A stretch of 64,000 nucleotides of DNA, from contig CP029329.1 of the NCBI GenBank assembly GCA_003129525.1, positions 1,717,501 to 1,781,500 of the forward strand, in the 5' to 3' direction. Made by a program: the position numbers and the translations under genes. The notes below the pieces were generated by a model. It searched no databases. It worked only from the letters and a program-made list of their open reading frames with translations, and was not told where the DNA came from. Origin of the DNA: Clostridium beijerinckii (GTDB lineage: Bacteria; Bacillota; Clostridia; Clostridiales; Clostridiaceae). This document shows, piece by piece, positions 27,761 to 38,688 of the stretch (positions within the stretch are counted from its first letter, which is position 1; the number at the start of each line of letters is the position of its first letter).

Positions 27761-27857
27761 CAATGCACAATGAACAATGTACAATTCATAATTAAGGAAC
27801 AAAGATCACAGAGAAAGTTTATTAATTATGAATTGTGAACTGTTAATTGTGCATTGA
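27761..27857 (+). repeat. Heptamer-arm palindromic element, copy 4 (family C)
   Basis: Left units CAATGCA, CAATGAA, CAATGTA, CAATTCA, TAATTAA (27761-27795); the right arm is 27821-27857. The short core contains GGAACAAAGATCACAGAGAAAG, the opening of the family B hairpin. It ends 26 nt before the rhomboid start. Confidence 0.8.
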
Positions 27858-27883
27858 ATTCTTATATAGGATAGGTAAATAAT

Positions 27884-28930
27884 ATGAAAAAATTCGAAGA
27901 AAGTTTTTATAAGATTTTAATAAATAAAGAAAATTTTTATATAAAACAATACTATAGCAATTTTCATGGTGAAGATAAGTTCTTAGCTATTAAGGAACTT
28001 AATGATGGTATATATTGTGCTTTGATAAGTAATGATGAAAGTGAAAATATAGATTACTCAGAAGCAATTAAGTATATAGAAACATTAGCGAAACCATTCT
28101 CTTTAAATATGATAATTTTATCACATAAAGAATATGTACAAATGGAGTATTCATCAATGAGACATAAACTTATTATAAATAAGGAAAACAATAATATTAT
28201 CTCATGTGATAAATCATGTATACCATTAAAACAGATATTTGAAAATAATTTGCAAGAAAATAATTTTAAAATTAAGCGTACAAGAGAAAGTTTTTTTAAA
28301 GATAAAATAACTACATTAGTTATAATAATAATAAATATAATAATATTTATTGTTATGCAAGTTGTTATTATGAATATTACTAATACTGTGCGTGGTTCTT
28401 CAAATGGGATATCAAACGAAGTGATAAATAATTTGGTACTAATAAATTTTGGAGCTAAATATAATGTGTTAATTGAACAAGGTGAGATTTGGAGATTATT
28501 AACTTGTGCCTTTTTACATTCTAATTTAATTCATATAGCATGTAATATGTATTCGTTATATATAATAGGACCACAAATTCAACAAATTTATGGAACTAGA
28601 AAATATTTAATTATATATATTATCTCATGTATAACGTCAAGTTCGTTAAGTTATTTAATGAGTCCGAGTAGCATATCAGTGGGTGCATCAGGTGGAATAT
28701 TTGGTCTTATGGGAGCATTATTATCTTTTGCTATTATAGAAAGGCATAAAATAGATAAAAAATATATATCAAGTTTAATGCAAATAATAGTAATAAATTT
28801 ATTTATAGGTTTAAGCATTAAAAATATTGATAATTTTGGGCATATTGGTGGTCTAATTGGTGGTGCATTAGTAGGATATCTTGTTTATAGAGTATCAAGT
28901 AAAAGAATACAAGAAATACAGTATAAATGA
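27884..28930 (+). CDS. Rhomboid-family intramembrane serine protease
   Basis: 348 residues. A cytoplasmic N-terminal region of about 140 residues with mixed alpha/beta character precedes six or seven membrane segments. The catalytic serine is S269 in VGASGGIFG and the histidine is H320 in NFGHIGGLIGG; H217 and N221 in HIACNMYSL are the conserved oxyanion residues, and the WRLLT entry loop motif is present. The N-terminal region resembles the extra domain of Gram-positive GluP-type rhomboids. The substrate is unknown. Confidence 0.9.
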   Translation: MKKFEESFYKILINKENFYIKQYYSNFHGEDKFLAIKELNDGIYCALISNDESENIDYSEAIKYIETLAKPFSLNMIILSHKEYVQMEYSSMRHKLIINKENNNIISCDKSCIPLKQIFENNLQENNFKIKRTRESFFKDKITTLVIIIINIIIFIVMQVVIMNITNTVRGSSNGISNEVINNLVLINFGAKYNVLIEQGEIWRLLTCAFLHSNLIHIACNMYSLYIIGPQIQQIYGTRKYLIIYIISCITSSSLSYLMSPSSISVGASGGIFGLMGALLSFAIIERHKIDKKYISSLMQIIVINLFIGLSIKNIDNFGHIGGLIGGALVGYLVYRVSSKRIQEIQYK

Positions 28931-29058
28931 TTGCATAAAAAAGTGAAAAAAATTTTACAAAATGATTAAAAAATGAAAAAGAATTATTGGAAAATGATAA
29001 AAAATGCAGTAATATATTAAAGTAATAAGAATTAACAATAAGAAATAAGGAGATGTAA

Positions 29059-30405
<1,347 letters not shown>

Positions 30406-30708
30406 TTTAAAGAAATTTTAAATATATACTACTAAATAAATTGATGAGTTATTAAGAGTGCCGTTAAAAGTAAACTTAATAACTCATTATTTTTATGATT
30501 TTTAAAGAATTTACACTATCTCAAAAAATTCCAATACAACAAATATTAACCTGTATTAAAAAAATAAATTTAAATATTAACTTTATCTTAAGAAATATAG
30601 GGTTGATTTTTTATTTCTATTGAAATATTATTAAATAGGAATAATATGAAAGAAAATATATATAAAATGAATGGGAATAATTCTCATTGAATATTAGGAG
30701 TGAATGTA
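30406..30708. other. Gap between gdhA and glycosyltransferase gene
   Basis: About 300 bp: the gdhA terminator, then very AT-rich DNA that must hold the promoter of the glycosyltransferase gene. No clear hexamers and no ORF seen. Confidence 0.4.
30444..30494 (+). terminator. Terminator of gdhA
   Basis: ATGAGTTATTAAG (30444-30456) pairs with 30475-30487 around an 18-nt loop and is followed by TATTTTTA. Confidence 0.8.
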
Positions 30709-32097
30709 ATGGGAAAATATATTTTTACCATAACTGCTTTTTTTCAAATTTTTGTTTTTGCAATAACATGTTATTATTTAGTTTTAGGATTAATAGGTCT
30801 TTTTAGAAGAGAAGAAAAGAAAAATTATACACCTAAAAATAAGTTTGCATTATTAATTGCAGCACATAATGAAGAAGTAGTTGTTGGTAGTCTTATAGAA
30901 AGTATGTTAAAACTAAATTATCCTAAAGATATGTATGATGTTTTTGTTATTGCAGATAATTGTACAGATGATACAGCCAAAATAGCTAAAGGCTATGGAG
31001 TAAATGTTTGTGAAAGATTTGCAGAAGATAAAAAAGGAAAAGGTTATGCATTAGAATGGATGTTTGCAAAGTTATTTAAGATGCAAAAACAATATGATGC
31101 TGTTGCTATATTTGATGCAGATAATCTTGTACATAAGGATTTCTTAAAAGAAATCAATTCTAAATTACAGGATGGATACAAAGTTGTACAGGGATATATA
31201 GATAGCAAAAATCCAGAGGATTCATGGATTGCTACAGCATATTCTATAGCTTTTTGGACTCAAAATAGAATGTTCCAATTAGCTAGAGCAAATGTTGGAT
31301 TTTCTAATCAAATTGGTGGTACAGGATTTGCGGTAGAAACTAATACATTAAAAAAATTAGGTTGGGGAGCTACTTGTTTAACTGAAGACTTAGAATTTAC
31401 TTGTAAACTTGTATTAAATGGAGAAAAAGTAGGTTGGGCTCATGATGCTATTATATATGATGAAAAGCCATTAAAGCTTAAGCAATCATGGAATCAAAGG
31501 AAAAGATGGATGCAAGGATTTACAGATGTTGCTTCAAGGTATTTCTTTAAATTAATTAAGAAATCAATCATAGATAGAAAATTTTATGTATTTGACTGCG
31601 CACTATATGTATTGCAACCTTTTATAACATTGTTAATAGGTATTTCAGCAGTACTTACGTTAATACAGGCCAATACTAGTGGTGTGAATATATTTATAAT
31701 AAACTATTTATTTAGTGATACAGTGTTTAAAGCATTTGCAGTTATTCAATTTTTGATTACGCCATTAGTACTCGCAATTGATAAGAAGGTTACAAAACCA
31801 TTTTTATTTATGATGGCATTATATTCAAGCAATGTTTTTGTAGTTCCATATTTAGTTACCAATATAGATAATTGGATTATTTCATGGTTAATAGGAATAG
31901 GATATAACTTACTATTTTTAATAATAACTGGAATATTCTTAGGGAAAAAAGAATTAATATTGTTCTTTAGATTCTGGTTATATGCATTCTATACAGTAAC
32001 ATGGATACCAATTACAATTCAAGGCATTTTAAATAAGAATAATAAGGAATGGAGTCATACAAAACATGTTAGAAAGATAGAAATATGTGATGTATAA
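30709..32097 (+). CDS. Membrane glycosyltransferase, family 2
   Basis: 462 residues: one N-terminal membrane segment (about 8-30), a cytoplasmic GT-A domain and four or five C-terminal membrane segments. Catalytic motifs are DADN (UDP/metal binding), TEDLEF (base) and QRKRW, the Q-x-x-R-W signature of processive synthases of the BcsA/NodC/hyaluronan type. It therefore probably makes or extends a polysaccharide across the membrane; the sugar is unknown. ATG at 30709 follows AGGAG; the in-frame GTG at 30700 overlaps that site. No partner genes adjacent. Confidence 0.88.
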   Translation: MGKYIFTITAFFQIFVFAITCYYLVLGLIGLFRREEKKNYTPKNKFALLIAAHNEEVVVGSLIESMLKLNYPKDMYDVFVIADNCTDDTAKIAKGYGVNVCERFAEDKKGKGYALEWMFAKLFKMQKQYDAVAIFDADNLVHKDFLKEINSKLQDGYKVVQGYIDSKNPEDSWIATAYSIAFWTQNRMFQLARANVGFSNQIGGTGFAVETNTLKKLGWGATCLTEDLEFTCKLVLNGEKVGWAHDAIIYDEKPLKLKQSWNQRKRWMQGFTDVASRYFFKLIKKSIIDRKFYVFDCALYVLQPFITLLIGISAVLTLIQANTSGVNIFIINYLFSDTVFKAFAVIQFLITPLVLAIDKKVTKPFLFMMALYSSNVFVVPYLVTNIDNWIISWLIGIGYNLLFLIITGIFLGKKELILFFRFWLYAFYTVTWIPITIQGILNKNNKEWSHTKHVRKIEICDV

Positions 32098-32117
32098 AAC
32101 TTTGGAATTTTGATTTT

Positions 32118-32150
32118 AAGAGTGTATTATTTTGATAGTACACTCTTTTA
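32118..32150 (+). terminator. Terminator of glycosyltransferase gene
   Basis: AAGAGTGTA (32118-32126) pairs with TACACTCTT (32139-32147), then TTATT. Confidence 0.8.
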
Positions 32151-32278
32151 TTATGGTATAGAATGTAGGGATGATTCTGGGTAAACAATTATTTTAATTC
32201 AATATGTACAATAAAGGAGTAAATATCTTAGAAGATTTGAAAAATGAAAAAATAAGAAATGCTAGAGAGCTTTTATAA

Positions 32279-32350
32279 GGAAACTCGACTCACATTCGTT
32301 CGCTGAGTAAGTGATTCACACAAAATCATAGATTTTGGTTCTCTACTTAA
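32279..32350 (+). repeat. Family B hairpin mosaic before parE
   Basis: Module GGAAACTCGACTCACATTCG with CGCTGAGTAAGTG is followed by the hairpin CAAAATC-ATA-GATTTTGG and TTCTCTACTT. The same module order occurs at 37490-37630. It lies in the 346-bp gap 32098-32443, which otherwise holds only the upstream terminator and the parE leader. Confidence 0.6.
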
Positions 32351-32443
32351 GTTTTTTTGACATTAAAGCAGAAAGGAAGTATATTCTTATAGAATAGAAA
32401 TTTATAAATAAATAAGAACTGGTGTTCAAGATGGAGGGATTTT

Positions 32444-34396
32444 GTGGAATTAAAAAATACTAATACTTATGATGTGACAGATTTAACATCGCTTGAAAAA
32501 TTAGAACCTGTAAGAGTAAGACCAGGAATGTATATAGGTTCTACAGGAAGCAAGGGGCTACATCATTGTATATGGGAAATAATTGATAACTCCATAGATG
32601 AAATAGCTAATGGATATGGAAATAAGGTGACTATAACTTTAAATGAAGATAAAAGTGTAACAATATTAGATAATGGAAGAGGTATACCTACAGGAATTCA
32701 TCCAATTAAGAAGAAATCTGGAGTTGAGATGGTATTTACAGAATTACATACAGGGGGGAAGTTTGATAATAAAAATTATAAAACTTCTGGAGGACTTCAT
32801 GGAGTTGGATCAGCTGTTGTAAATGCCTTATCAGAATGGTTAGAAGCTGAGGTATATCAAAATGGTAATATATATAGACAAAGATTTGAATATGCTTTTG
32901 ATAAAGAATTAAAAAGAGATATGCCAGGAACAGCAGTTGGAAGCTTAAAGATAATTGGGAAAACAGATAAGATGGGAACAAAAGTTACATTTAAACCAGA
33001 CAAGGAAATTTTCTCAACAACTGATTTTAAATTTGACATAATAGATAGTAGATTGCAAGAATTAGCATTTCAAAATAAAGGTATAACTTTAGAGTTAATA
33101 GATAAGAGAAAAGGACAAGAAATAACTAAGGAATATTATTCTGAAAATGGTCTTTTAGATTTTATTAATTATTTAAATGAAAGTAAAACACCAATTCATG
33201 AAGTACCTATAATTTTTGATGGTGAAAGAACAGTCGGAAATCTTCAAATGTATGGAGAAGTTTGCATGCAATTTACAGATTCAACTACTGAATATATTGC
33301 AAGTTATGTAAATAACATTCCGACAACTGAAGCAGGAACTCATGAAACAGGGTTTAAAACTGGAATGACAAGGTCTTTTAAAGAATGGGCAAAGAAGCTT
33401 GGACTAGTTAAGGAAAAAGATAAGGACTTTGAAGGAGACGACTTAAGAGAAGGTATGACAGCTATTGTAAGAATAAAAATAACAAATCCTATCTTTGAAG
33501 GTCAAACTAAAACTAAGCTTGGTAATAATGAAGCGTATACTATGATGAATGATTTAGTTTATACTAAATTTTCTGAATGGATTGAAGATAATAAACCTTT
33601 AGCGACAAATCTAATAAATAATGCATTAGAAGCAGCAAAAAGAAGAGATAAAATTAAGAAAATAAATGATGCAGAAAAAAAGAAGATAGGTAAAGGAACT
33701 GCACCACTTGCGGGCAAGGTTGCAGTGTGTACATTAAAAGATAAAACTGTAAATGAATTTATAGTTGTGGAAGGAGATTCAGCAGGTGGTTCTGCAAAGC
33801 AAGCTAGAGATAGAAGATTTCAAACTATAATGCCTTCTAAAGGTAAAATAATGAATACGGAAAAACAAAAGCTTGAAAATGTATTGGCATCAGAAGAATT
33901 GAAAATATTTAATACAGCCGTTGGAACTGGAACATTAGATAACTATAAAGAGGCAGATTTGAAATATGATAAGATAATAATAATGAGTGATGCTGATGTG
34001 GATGGATATCATATTAGAACACTTTGGATGACTTATATTTATAGATATATGAAGCCATTAATAGCAAATGGCCATTTGTATTTAGCTCAACCTCCCTTAT
34101 ATAAGGTATATAAAGAAACAAAAGGTAAAACTATAATGAAGTATGCTTATAGTGATGAAGAGCTAGAAAAGACAAAGAAGGAAATAGGAAAAGGTGCATT
34201 GATTCAAAGATATAAAGGTCTTGGAGAAATGAATCCAGATCAATTGTGGGATACAACATTAAATCCAGAAAGCAGAACACTTCTTCAAGTTAATATAGAA
34301 GATGCAGCAAAAGCTGAAAAGATGGTTTCATTACTTATGGGTGAAATTGTGGAACCTAGAAAGAAATATATTTATAAGTATGGAGAATTTAATTAG
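32444..34396 (+). CDS. parE: DNA topoisomerase IV subunit B
   Basis: ATPase subunit of a type IIA topoisomerase, 650 residues. The GHKL ATP site shows EIIDNSIDE, DNGRGIPTGI and GLHGVGSAVVNALS; the transducer domain follows and the TOPRIM domain has VVEGDSAGGSA and DADVDGYHIRTL. The start is GTG at 32444 with GGAGGG 5 nt upstream. Pairing with the subunit A gene just downstream, far from any dnaA/dnaN/recF context, favours topoisomerase IV over gyrase. Confidence 0.88.
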   Translation: MELKNTNTYDVTDLTSLEKLEPVRVRPGMYIGSTGSKGLHHCIWEIIDNSIDEIANGYGNKVTITLNEDKSVTILDNGRGIPTGIHPIKKKSGVEMVFTELHTGGKFDNKNYKTSGGLHGVGSAVVNALSEWLEAEVYQNGNIYRQRFEYAFDKELKRDMPGTAVGSLKIIGKTDKMGTKVTFKPDKEIFSTTDFKFDIIDSRLQELAFQNKGITLELIDKRKGQEITKEYYSENGLLDFINYLNESKTPIHEVPIIFDGERTVGNLQMYGEVCMQFTDSTTEYIASYVNNIPTTEAGTHETGFKTGMTRSFKEWAKKLGLVKEKDKDFEGDDLREGMTAIVRIKITNPIFEGQTKTKLGNNEAYTMMNDLVYTKFSEWIEDNKPLATNLINNALEAAKRRDKIKKINDAEKKKIGKGTAPLAGKVAVCTLKDKTVNEFIVVEGDSAGGSAKQARDRRFQTIMPSKGKIMNTEKQKLENVLASEELKIFNTAVGTGTLDNYKEADLKYDKIIIMSDADVDGYHIRTLWMTYIYRYMKPLIANGHLYLAQPPLYKVYKETKGKTIMKYAYSDEELEKTKKEIGKGALIQRYKGLGEMNPDQLWDTTLNPESRTLLQVNIEDAAKAEKMVSLLMGEIVEPRKKYIYKYGEFN

Positions 34397-34479
34397 CAAT
34401 TAACAATTAACAATGCACAATGCACAATGGAGGAAAAAGTTCCACTGGAACTTCGTCCTTAATTGTGCATTGTGAATTG
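34397..34479 (+). repeat. Heptamer-arm palindromic element, copy 5 (family C)
   Basis: Five consecutive left units CAATTAA, CAATTAA, CAATGCA, CAATGCA, CAATGGA (34397-34431) begin the base after the parE stop; the right arm is 34459-34479. The core contains a small GTTCCA-CT-GGAAC hairpin. It ends 13 nt before the parC ATG. Confidence 0.85.
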
Positions 34480-34492
34480 AAAGGAGATCAGT

Positions 34493-37399
34493 ATGGCAAA
34501 GAAAAATGATATACCTAAAGATAATAATATAATCGGTATTCTTTTAGAAGAAGCAATGCCTGAAAATTTTTTACCATATGCAATAGAAGTTGCAAAAGAT
34601 AGAGCACTTCCAGACGTTAGAGATGGGCTTAAGCCTGTGCATAGAAGAATTCTATATGGAGCATATATGCTTAAAGCTTTTCCGGATAGACCTTATTTTA
34701 AATCTGCTAGAATAGTTGGGGATATTTTAGGTAAGTTTCATCCTCATGGAGATACATCTGTATATGAAGCTATGGTAATTTTAGCTCAAGAATTTTCAAC
34801 TAGAGAACCTCTTATAGAAGGTCATGGAAATTGGGGCTCAATAGATGGGGATGGAGCAGCGGCAATGAGATATACCGAGGCAAGATTATCACCTATTGCC
34901 ATGGAAATGTTACGTGATATTGAAAAAGATACTGTAGATATGATTCCCAATTACTCAGAAAGTGAATTAGAACCTAAGGTGCTACCAAGTAGATATCCTA
35001 ATCTTTTAGTAAATGGTACTTTCGGTATAGCAGTTGGTCTTGCAACTAATATACCACCACATAATTTAAAAGAAGTAACTGATGGAGTGTTGGCTTACAT
35101 CGATAATAATGAAATAACTACTTCAGAACTTATGAAGTATATAAAAGGGCCAGATTTGCCTACAGGTGGAATTTTAATTGGAGAAAAATCTATGTTGTCA
35201 GCGTACGAAACAGGAGAAGGAAAGGTTGCATACAGAGCTAAGACTTCAATTGAAAAATTAGAAAATGGAAGAGTGGGAATAGTAATAACTGAATTTCCGT
35301 ATAGAAAAAATAAGGCAAAACTTCTTCAGCTAATATCTGAAATGACAGGAGATAAAAGACATGCAAAGGCATTAGAGTCAATAACAGATATTAGAGATGA
35401 ATCTGATAGAAATGGAATAAGAGCTGTTATTGAATTAAAGAAAAATGTTGATGAAGATATTGCAGATAAGGTATTAAAATATTTATTTAAAAAGACTGAT
35501 TTACAATCTAATATAAGCTTTAACATGGTTGCACTTTCAAATGGAAAGCCAGAAACTATGAGTTTAAAGGCTATAATAAAATATTATGTAGAGCATCAAA
35601 AAGAAGTAATCACTAGAAGAACTAAAAAAGAACTTGATACAGCAAAAAAGAGATTTCACATTGTTGAGGGTTTTATTAAAGCGATAGATGTTTTAGATCA
35701 AATTATAGCAATAATTAGAAGTTCAAAATCTAAAAAGGATGCTAGCGATAATTTAATAAGTAAATTTGAATTTTCAGAAGCTCAAGCACAAGCTATATTA
35801 GAGCTTATGTTATATAGATTAACAGGACTTGAAATAGAAATATTTGAAAAAGAATATGCAACTCTTGAAAAGTTAATTAAAAAACTTGAAAAGATTTTAT
35901 CTAGTGAAAAGGAACTCTCAAAAGTAATAAAAACTGAATTGAAAGAAATAAGTGATAAATATGGAAATAAGAGAAGAACTGCAGTTGTAAAAGATGAAAG
36001 TGAAAGTAAAATTGATATTGAAGAATTAATTGTAGTAGAAGAAGTGATGATTACAATATCGAAGGATGGTTTCATTAAGAGAATGCCACTAAAGAATTAC
36101 AATAGATCAAGTTCTAATCCAGAGGATATTGAATATAGAGAAGGGGATAAATTACAATATTTAATAAGCTCCAATACCAAGGATACGTTACTTATATTTA
36201 CGGATAAAGGATTTATGTATCAAACAAAGGGTATTAATATACCAGAAATGAAGTGGAAGGAAAAAGGAGAGAGATTAGATACAGTAATTAAAACTATAAA
36301 TCTGGATAATGAGAAGATTGTTGGAGCTGTATCTTTAGATAATTTTAATCCAAGTAAAGTATTTAGATTTATAACTAAGCATGGAGGAATTAAACAAAGT
36401 TCAATAGATAAGTTCCAAACTGCATATACTAGACTTCAAGCTTTAAAGCTTAGAGATGATGATGAATTAATAAATGTATCAATAAGAAAATTAGAAGATG
36501 AAAGTAAGTTCTTAAGAGTTAAAAGCAAATTAGGTTTAGAGTTTACTCTTGAGGTGCAAAATCTTGAAGATACTTCTAGAAATATATTACCTATTCAATT
36601 ATTCAATTTTGCACAAGACGATGAAATTATTGAAGTAGAAGATACAAATGAAATTGAATATTTTGAGCTGAGCCTTGGAATTACAGATAAGAATAAGCTT
36701 AAATCTTATGGAAGAATTAAAGAAGATTCTTTAAAGGTTAAAACTAATTCACTAAAAGAATTATTACTGTTTAGTAATAAAGGATATGCTTATAAAGTAC
36801 CAGTATTTTTAATGAAAAATGTGATTAATGAGGAAATCCCAGTAGAAGCATTTTTAGGAAAGCTAGAAAAGGGAGAAAAGATAGTTAGTTTAGTTTCAAT
36901 TGATTCTTACGATGAAGAGCTTGGAGTATATACTTTTACTAAAAAAGGAATGGTTAAGAAGACATTATTAAAAGAATTTGAAGGGGAGTACTTTAAGCAA
37001 GTATGCCATAAATTTAAATTTGAAGATGATGAAGTAGTTTCAGCAGAGATAGATAAAATGAAACTTGGATATTTAGTTATGATTACTAAAAAAGGAATGG
37101 GAATAAGATTCCCTGTTGAAAATGTTAATACTATGGGAAAATTAGCTTCAGGTGTTACAGGAATGAGCTTAAGAGATGAAGATGAAGTTATTTTTGGAAA
37201 GTATCATAGTAATTACATGAGTAGTGACGGGAATAGTATAATTTTATCTGCAGATAAAACAGAAGTAGTATTGACTTCTAAATCTAAAGAAAAATTAGTA
37301 ATTAAAATAAATGATATTAAATTACAAAATAGAGCAGGTAGAGGTACAAATATAATGATGATTATACTTGATGACGAAATCAAAGATGTACACATTTAA
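34493..37399 (+). CDS. parC: DNA topoisomerase IV subunit A
   Basis: DNA-cleaving subunit, 968 residues. The winged-helix domain carries HPHGDTSVYEAM (quinolone-resistance region, Thr at the position equivalent to E. coli ParC Ser80) and the active-site tyrosine Y127 in AMRYTEARLS. A tower and coiled coil follow (about 350-500), then a long C-terminal beta-pinwheel region (about 510-968) with repeated blade-like segments. It is longer than E. coli ParC but normal for clostridia. AAGGAG is upstream. It is translated after parE across repeat copy 5. Confidence 0.9.
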   Translation: MAKKNDIPKDNNIIGILLEEAMPENFLPYAIEVAKDRALPDVRDGLKPVHRRILYGAYMLKAFPDRPYFKSARIVGDILGKFHPHGDTSVYEAMVILAQEFSTREPLIEGHGNWGSIDGDGAAAMRYTEARLSPIAMEMLRDIEKDTVDMIPNYSESELEPKVLPSRYPNLLVNGTFGIAVGLATNIPPHNLKEVTDGVLAYIDNNEITTSELMKYIKGPDLPTGGILIGEKSMLSAYETGEGKVAYRAKTSIEKLENGRVGIVITEFPYRKNKAKLLQLISEMTGDKRHAKALESITDIRDESDRNGIRAVIELKKNVDEDIADKVLKYLFKKTDLQSNISFNMVALSNGKPETMSLKAIIKYYVEHQKEVITRRTKKELDTAKKRFHIVEGFIKAIDVLDQIIAIIRSSKSKKDASDNLISKFEFSEAQAQAILELMLYRLTGLEIEIFEKEYATLEKLIKKLEKILSSEKELSKVIKTELKEISDKYGNKRRTAVVKDESESKIDIEELIVVEEVMITISKDGFIKRMPLKNYNRSSSNPEDIEYREGDKLQYLISSNTKDTLLIFTDKGFMYQTKGINIPEMKWKEKGERLDTVIKTINLDNEKIVGAVSLDNFNPSKVFRFITKHGGIKQSSIDKFQTAYTRLQALKLRDDDELINVSIRKLEDESKFLRVKSKLGLEFTLEVQNLEDTSRNILPIQLFNFAQDDEIIEVEDTNEIEYFELSLGITDKNKLKSYGRIKEDSLKVKTNSLKELLLFSNKGYAYKVPVFLMKNVINEEIPVEAFLGKLEKGEKIVSLVSIDSYDEELGVYTFTKKGMVKKTLLKEFEGEYFKQVCHKFKFEDDEVVSAEIDKMKLGYLVMITKKGMGIRFPVENVNTMGKLASGVTGMSLRDEDEVIFGKYHSNYMSSDGNSIILSADKTEVVLTSKSKEKLVIKINDIKLQNRAGRGTNIMMIILDDEIKDVHI

Positions 37400-37404
37400 A
37401 AAAG

Positions 37405-37421
37405 GCACGAAGTGCAACCAA
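37405..37421 (+). repeat. Mini-hairpin with AACCAA tail, copy 2 (family D)
   Basis: GCACGAAGTGC followed by AACCAA, 5 nt after the parC stop. Relative to copy 1 the second base pair has changed on both sides (G-C to A-T), so pairing is retained. Confidence 0.55.
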
Positions 37422-37464
37422 GAACTTCTCACCTATAAAAAAAGTGCACACTGCACTTGCTGAT

Positions 37465-37749
37465 GGAGTAAGTTCGAAGAGCTAAATAAAGGAAACCCGA
37501 CTCACATTCGCTCGCTGGGGAAGTTCAAAGAACAAAATATAAAATTTTTATTTTCACTTCAAATTTCGATTCTCACTTTCTCACAGAGTAAGTGATTCAC
37601 ACAAAACCAAAGATTTTGGTTCTCTACTTGCTCTCGGAGTAAGTTCGAAGAACGAAATAAAGGAAACCCGACTCACATTCGCTCGCTGGGGAAGTTCAAA
37701 AAGCAAAATATAAAATTTTGATTTTCACTTCAAATTTCGATTCTCACTT
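37465..37749 (+). repeat. Direct 114-bp repeat pair made of family B hairpin modules
   Basis: 37465-37578 and 37636-37749 are the same 114-bp sequence with about five differences. They are separated by another hairpin module (37585-37629) of the type seen at 32305. Each unit contains GGAAACCCGACTCACATTCG, CTCGCTGGGGAAG and the TTCTCACTT end. The array fills the gap between parC and the DJ-1 gene; no ORF. Confidence 0.75.
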
Positions 37750-37803
37750 ATGGTAGTGGGTTAGTAAATGGGGTATAATAAAGATATAAATAAAAAAATA
37801 GAG

Positions 37804-37845
37804 TGAGGATATTCTAAATGTTGTTTAGGATATCCTCATTGTTTA
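37804..37845 (+). terminator. Hairpin upstream of DJ-1 gene
   Basis: TGAGGATATTCTAAA (37804-37818) pairs with 37824-37838 with one mismatch around a 5-nt loop, followed by TTGTTTAG. It could end the parC transcript or act as an attenuator, since it lies about 30 nt before the DJ-1 start. Confidence 0.55.
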
Positions 37846-37867
37846 GATTATATGAGGAGGACTTAGT

Positions 37868-38416
37868 GTGAAAAAAGTATGTGTATTATTAGCAGATGGT
37901 TTTGAAGAAATAGAAGCACTAACTGTATCAGATGTAATGAGAAGAGCAAATTTAACTTGTGATTTAGTATCTATTAAGGAAAAACAAGTTAAATCAAGCC
38001 ATGGGTTAGTAGTTGAAGCGGATAAACTTTTTCATGAAGATATGGAATATGATTTAGTAGTAATTCCAGGTGGAGTTCCAGGAGCTCCTAATTTAAGAGA
38101 TGATGAAAGAGTAATAAATTTTGTAAAAAAACAAAATAAAGAAGGTAAATTAATAGGAGCAATTTGTGCAGGACCTATAGTATTTGCAAGAGCTGGAATT
38201 ATAGAAGGAAGAAAAATAACCTCTTATCCAGGATTTGAAGACGAGTTGCCAAAATGTGAGTATTTAGAAGAAGCTGTAGTGGTTGATGGGAACATAATAA
38301 CTAGTAGGGGGCCAGCAACAGCAATGGCATTTTCATATAAATTATTAGAAAAGCTTGGATATGTTAATGAAGCAAGAACTATTTTCCAAGGAATGCTTTA
38401 TTCAATTAACAGTTAA
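37868..38416 (+). CDS. DJ-1/PfpI family protein
   Basis: 182 residues with the DJ-1 fold. The reactive cysteine is in the nucleophile elbow GAICAGPIVFARAG, with the conserved acidic residue early (GFEEIEALT) and VIPGGVPGAPNLRDD. DJ-1/YajL/ThiJ relatives have been assigned deglycase, glyoxalase or chaperone roles; which applies here is unknown. The start is GTG at 37868 with GAGGAGG 7 nt upstream. The last residues SINS and the stop lie in the left arm of repeat copy 6. Confidence 0.88.
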   Translation: MKKVCVLLADGFEEIEALTVSDVMRRANLTCDLVSIKEKQVKSSHGLVVEADKLFHEDMEYDLVVIPGGVPGAPNLRDDERVINFVKKQNKEGKLIGAICAGPIVFARAGIIEGRKITSYPGFEDELPKCEYLEEAVVVDGNIITSRGPATAMAFSYKLLEKLGYVNEARTIFQGMLYSINS

Positions 38417-38672
38417 CAATTAAGGAACAAAACTCACAGAGAAAGTTCGAATGACTGAATACAAGATGCACTGTGTGAAAGTGCAGCTAACCAAATATAA
38501 AAGTTCTAAAGAGAATGTTCGAGATCCCAAATATAAAATTTGGACTCTCACTTTTTGGAGCTTTACTTTTGGATTTTCACTTTCCAAAAGGAGTTTGAAA
38601 AAATATATTTTTAAGAAATTCTGAAAAAGTTTCTTCATCAATTGTGCATTGTTAATAATGCATTGTTAATTG
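38403..38672 (+). repeat. Heptamer-arm palindromic element with large core, copy 6 (family C)
   Basis: The left arm is CAATTAACAGTTAACAATTA (38403-38422), overlapping the DJ-1 stop; the right arm is 38638-38672. The 215-bp core contains family B material: GAGAAAGTTCGAA, and a hairpin CCAAATATAAAATTTGG followed by CTCTCACTTTT near 38533-38560. The right arm ends 16 nt before recJ. Confidence 0.75.
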
Positions 38673-38688
38673 AGTTTAGGGGGTTGAA

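Noticed and set aside
32444..37399. Reading parE/parC as gyrB/gyrA
   Set aside because: Motifs are shared by both enzymes, but the pair is isolated from the replication-origin gene order expected of gyrase genes in Firmicutes, and lengths fit the clostridial topoisomerase IV pair. Some uncertainty remains.
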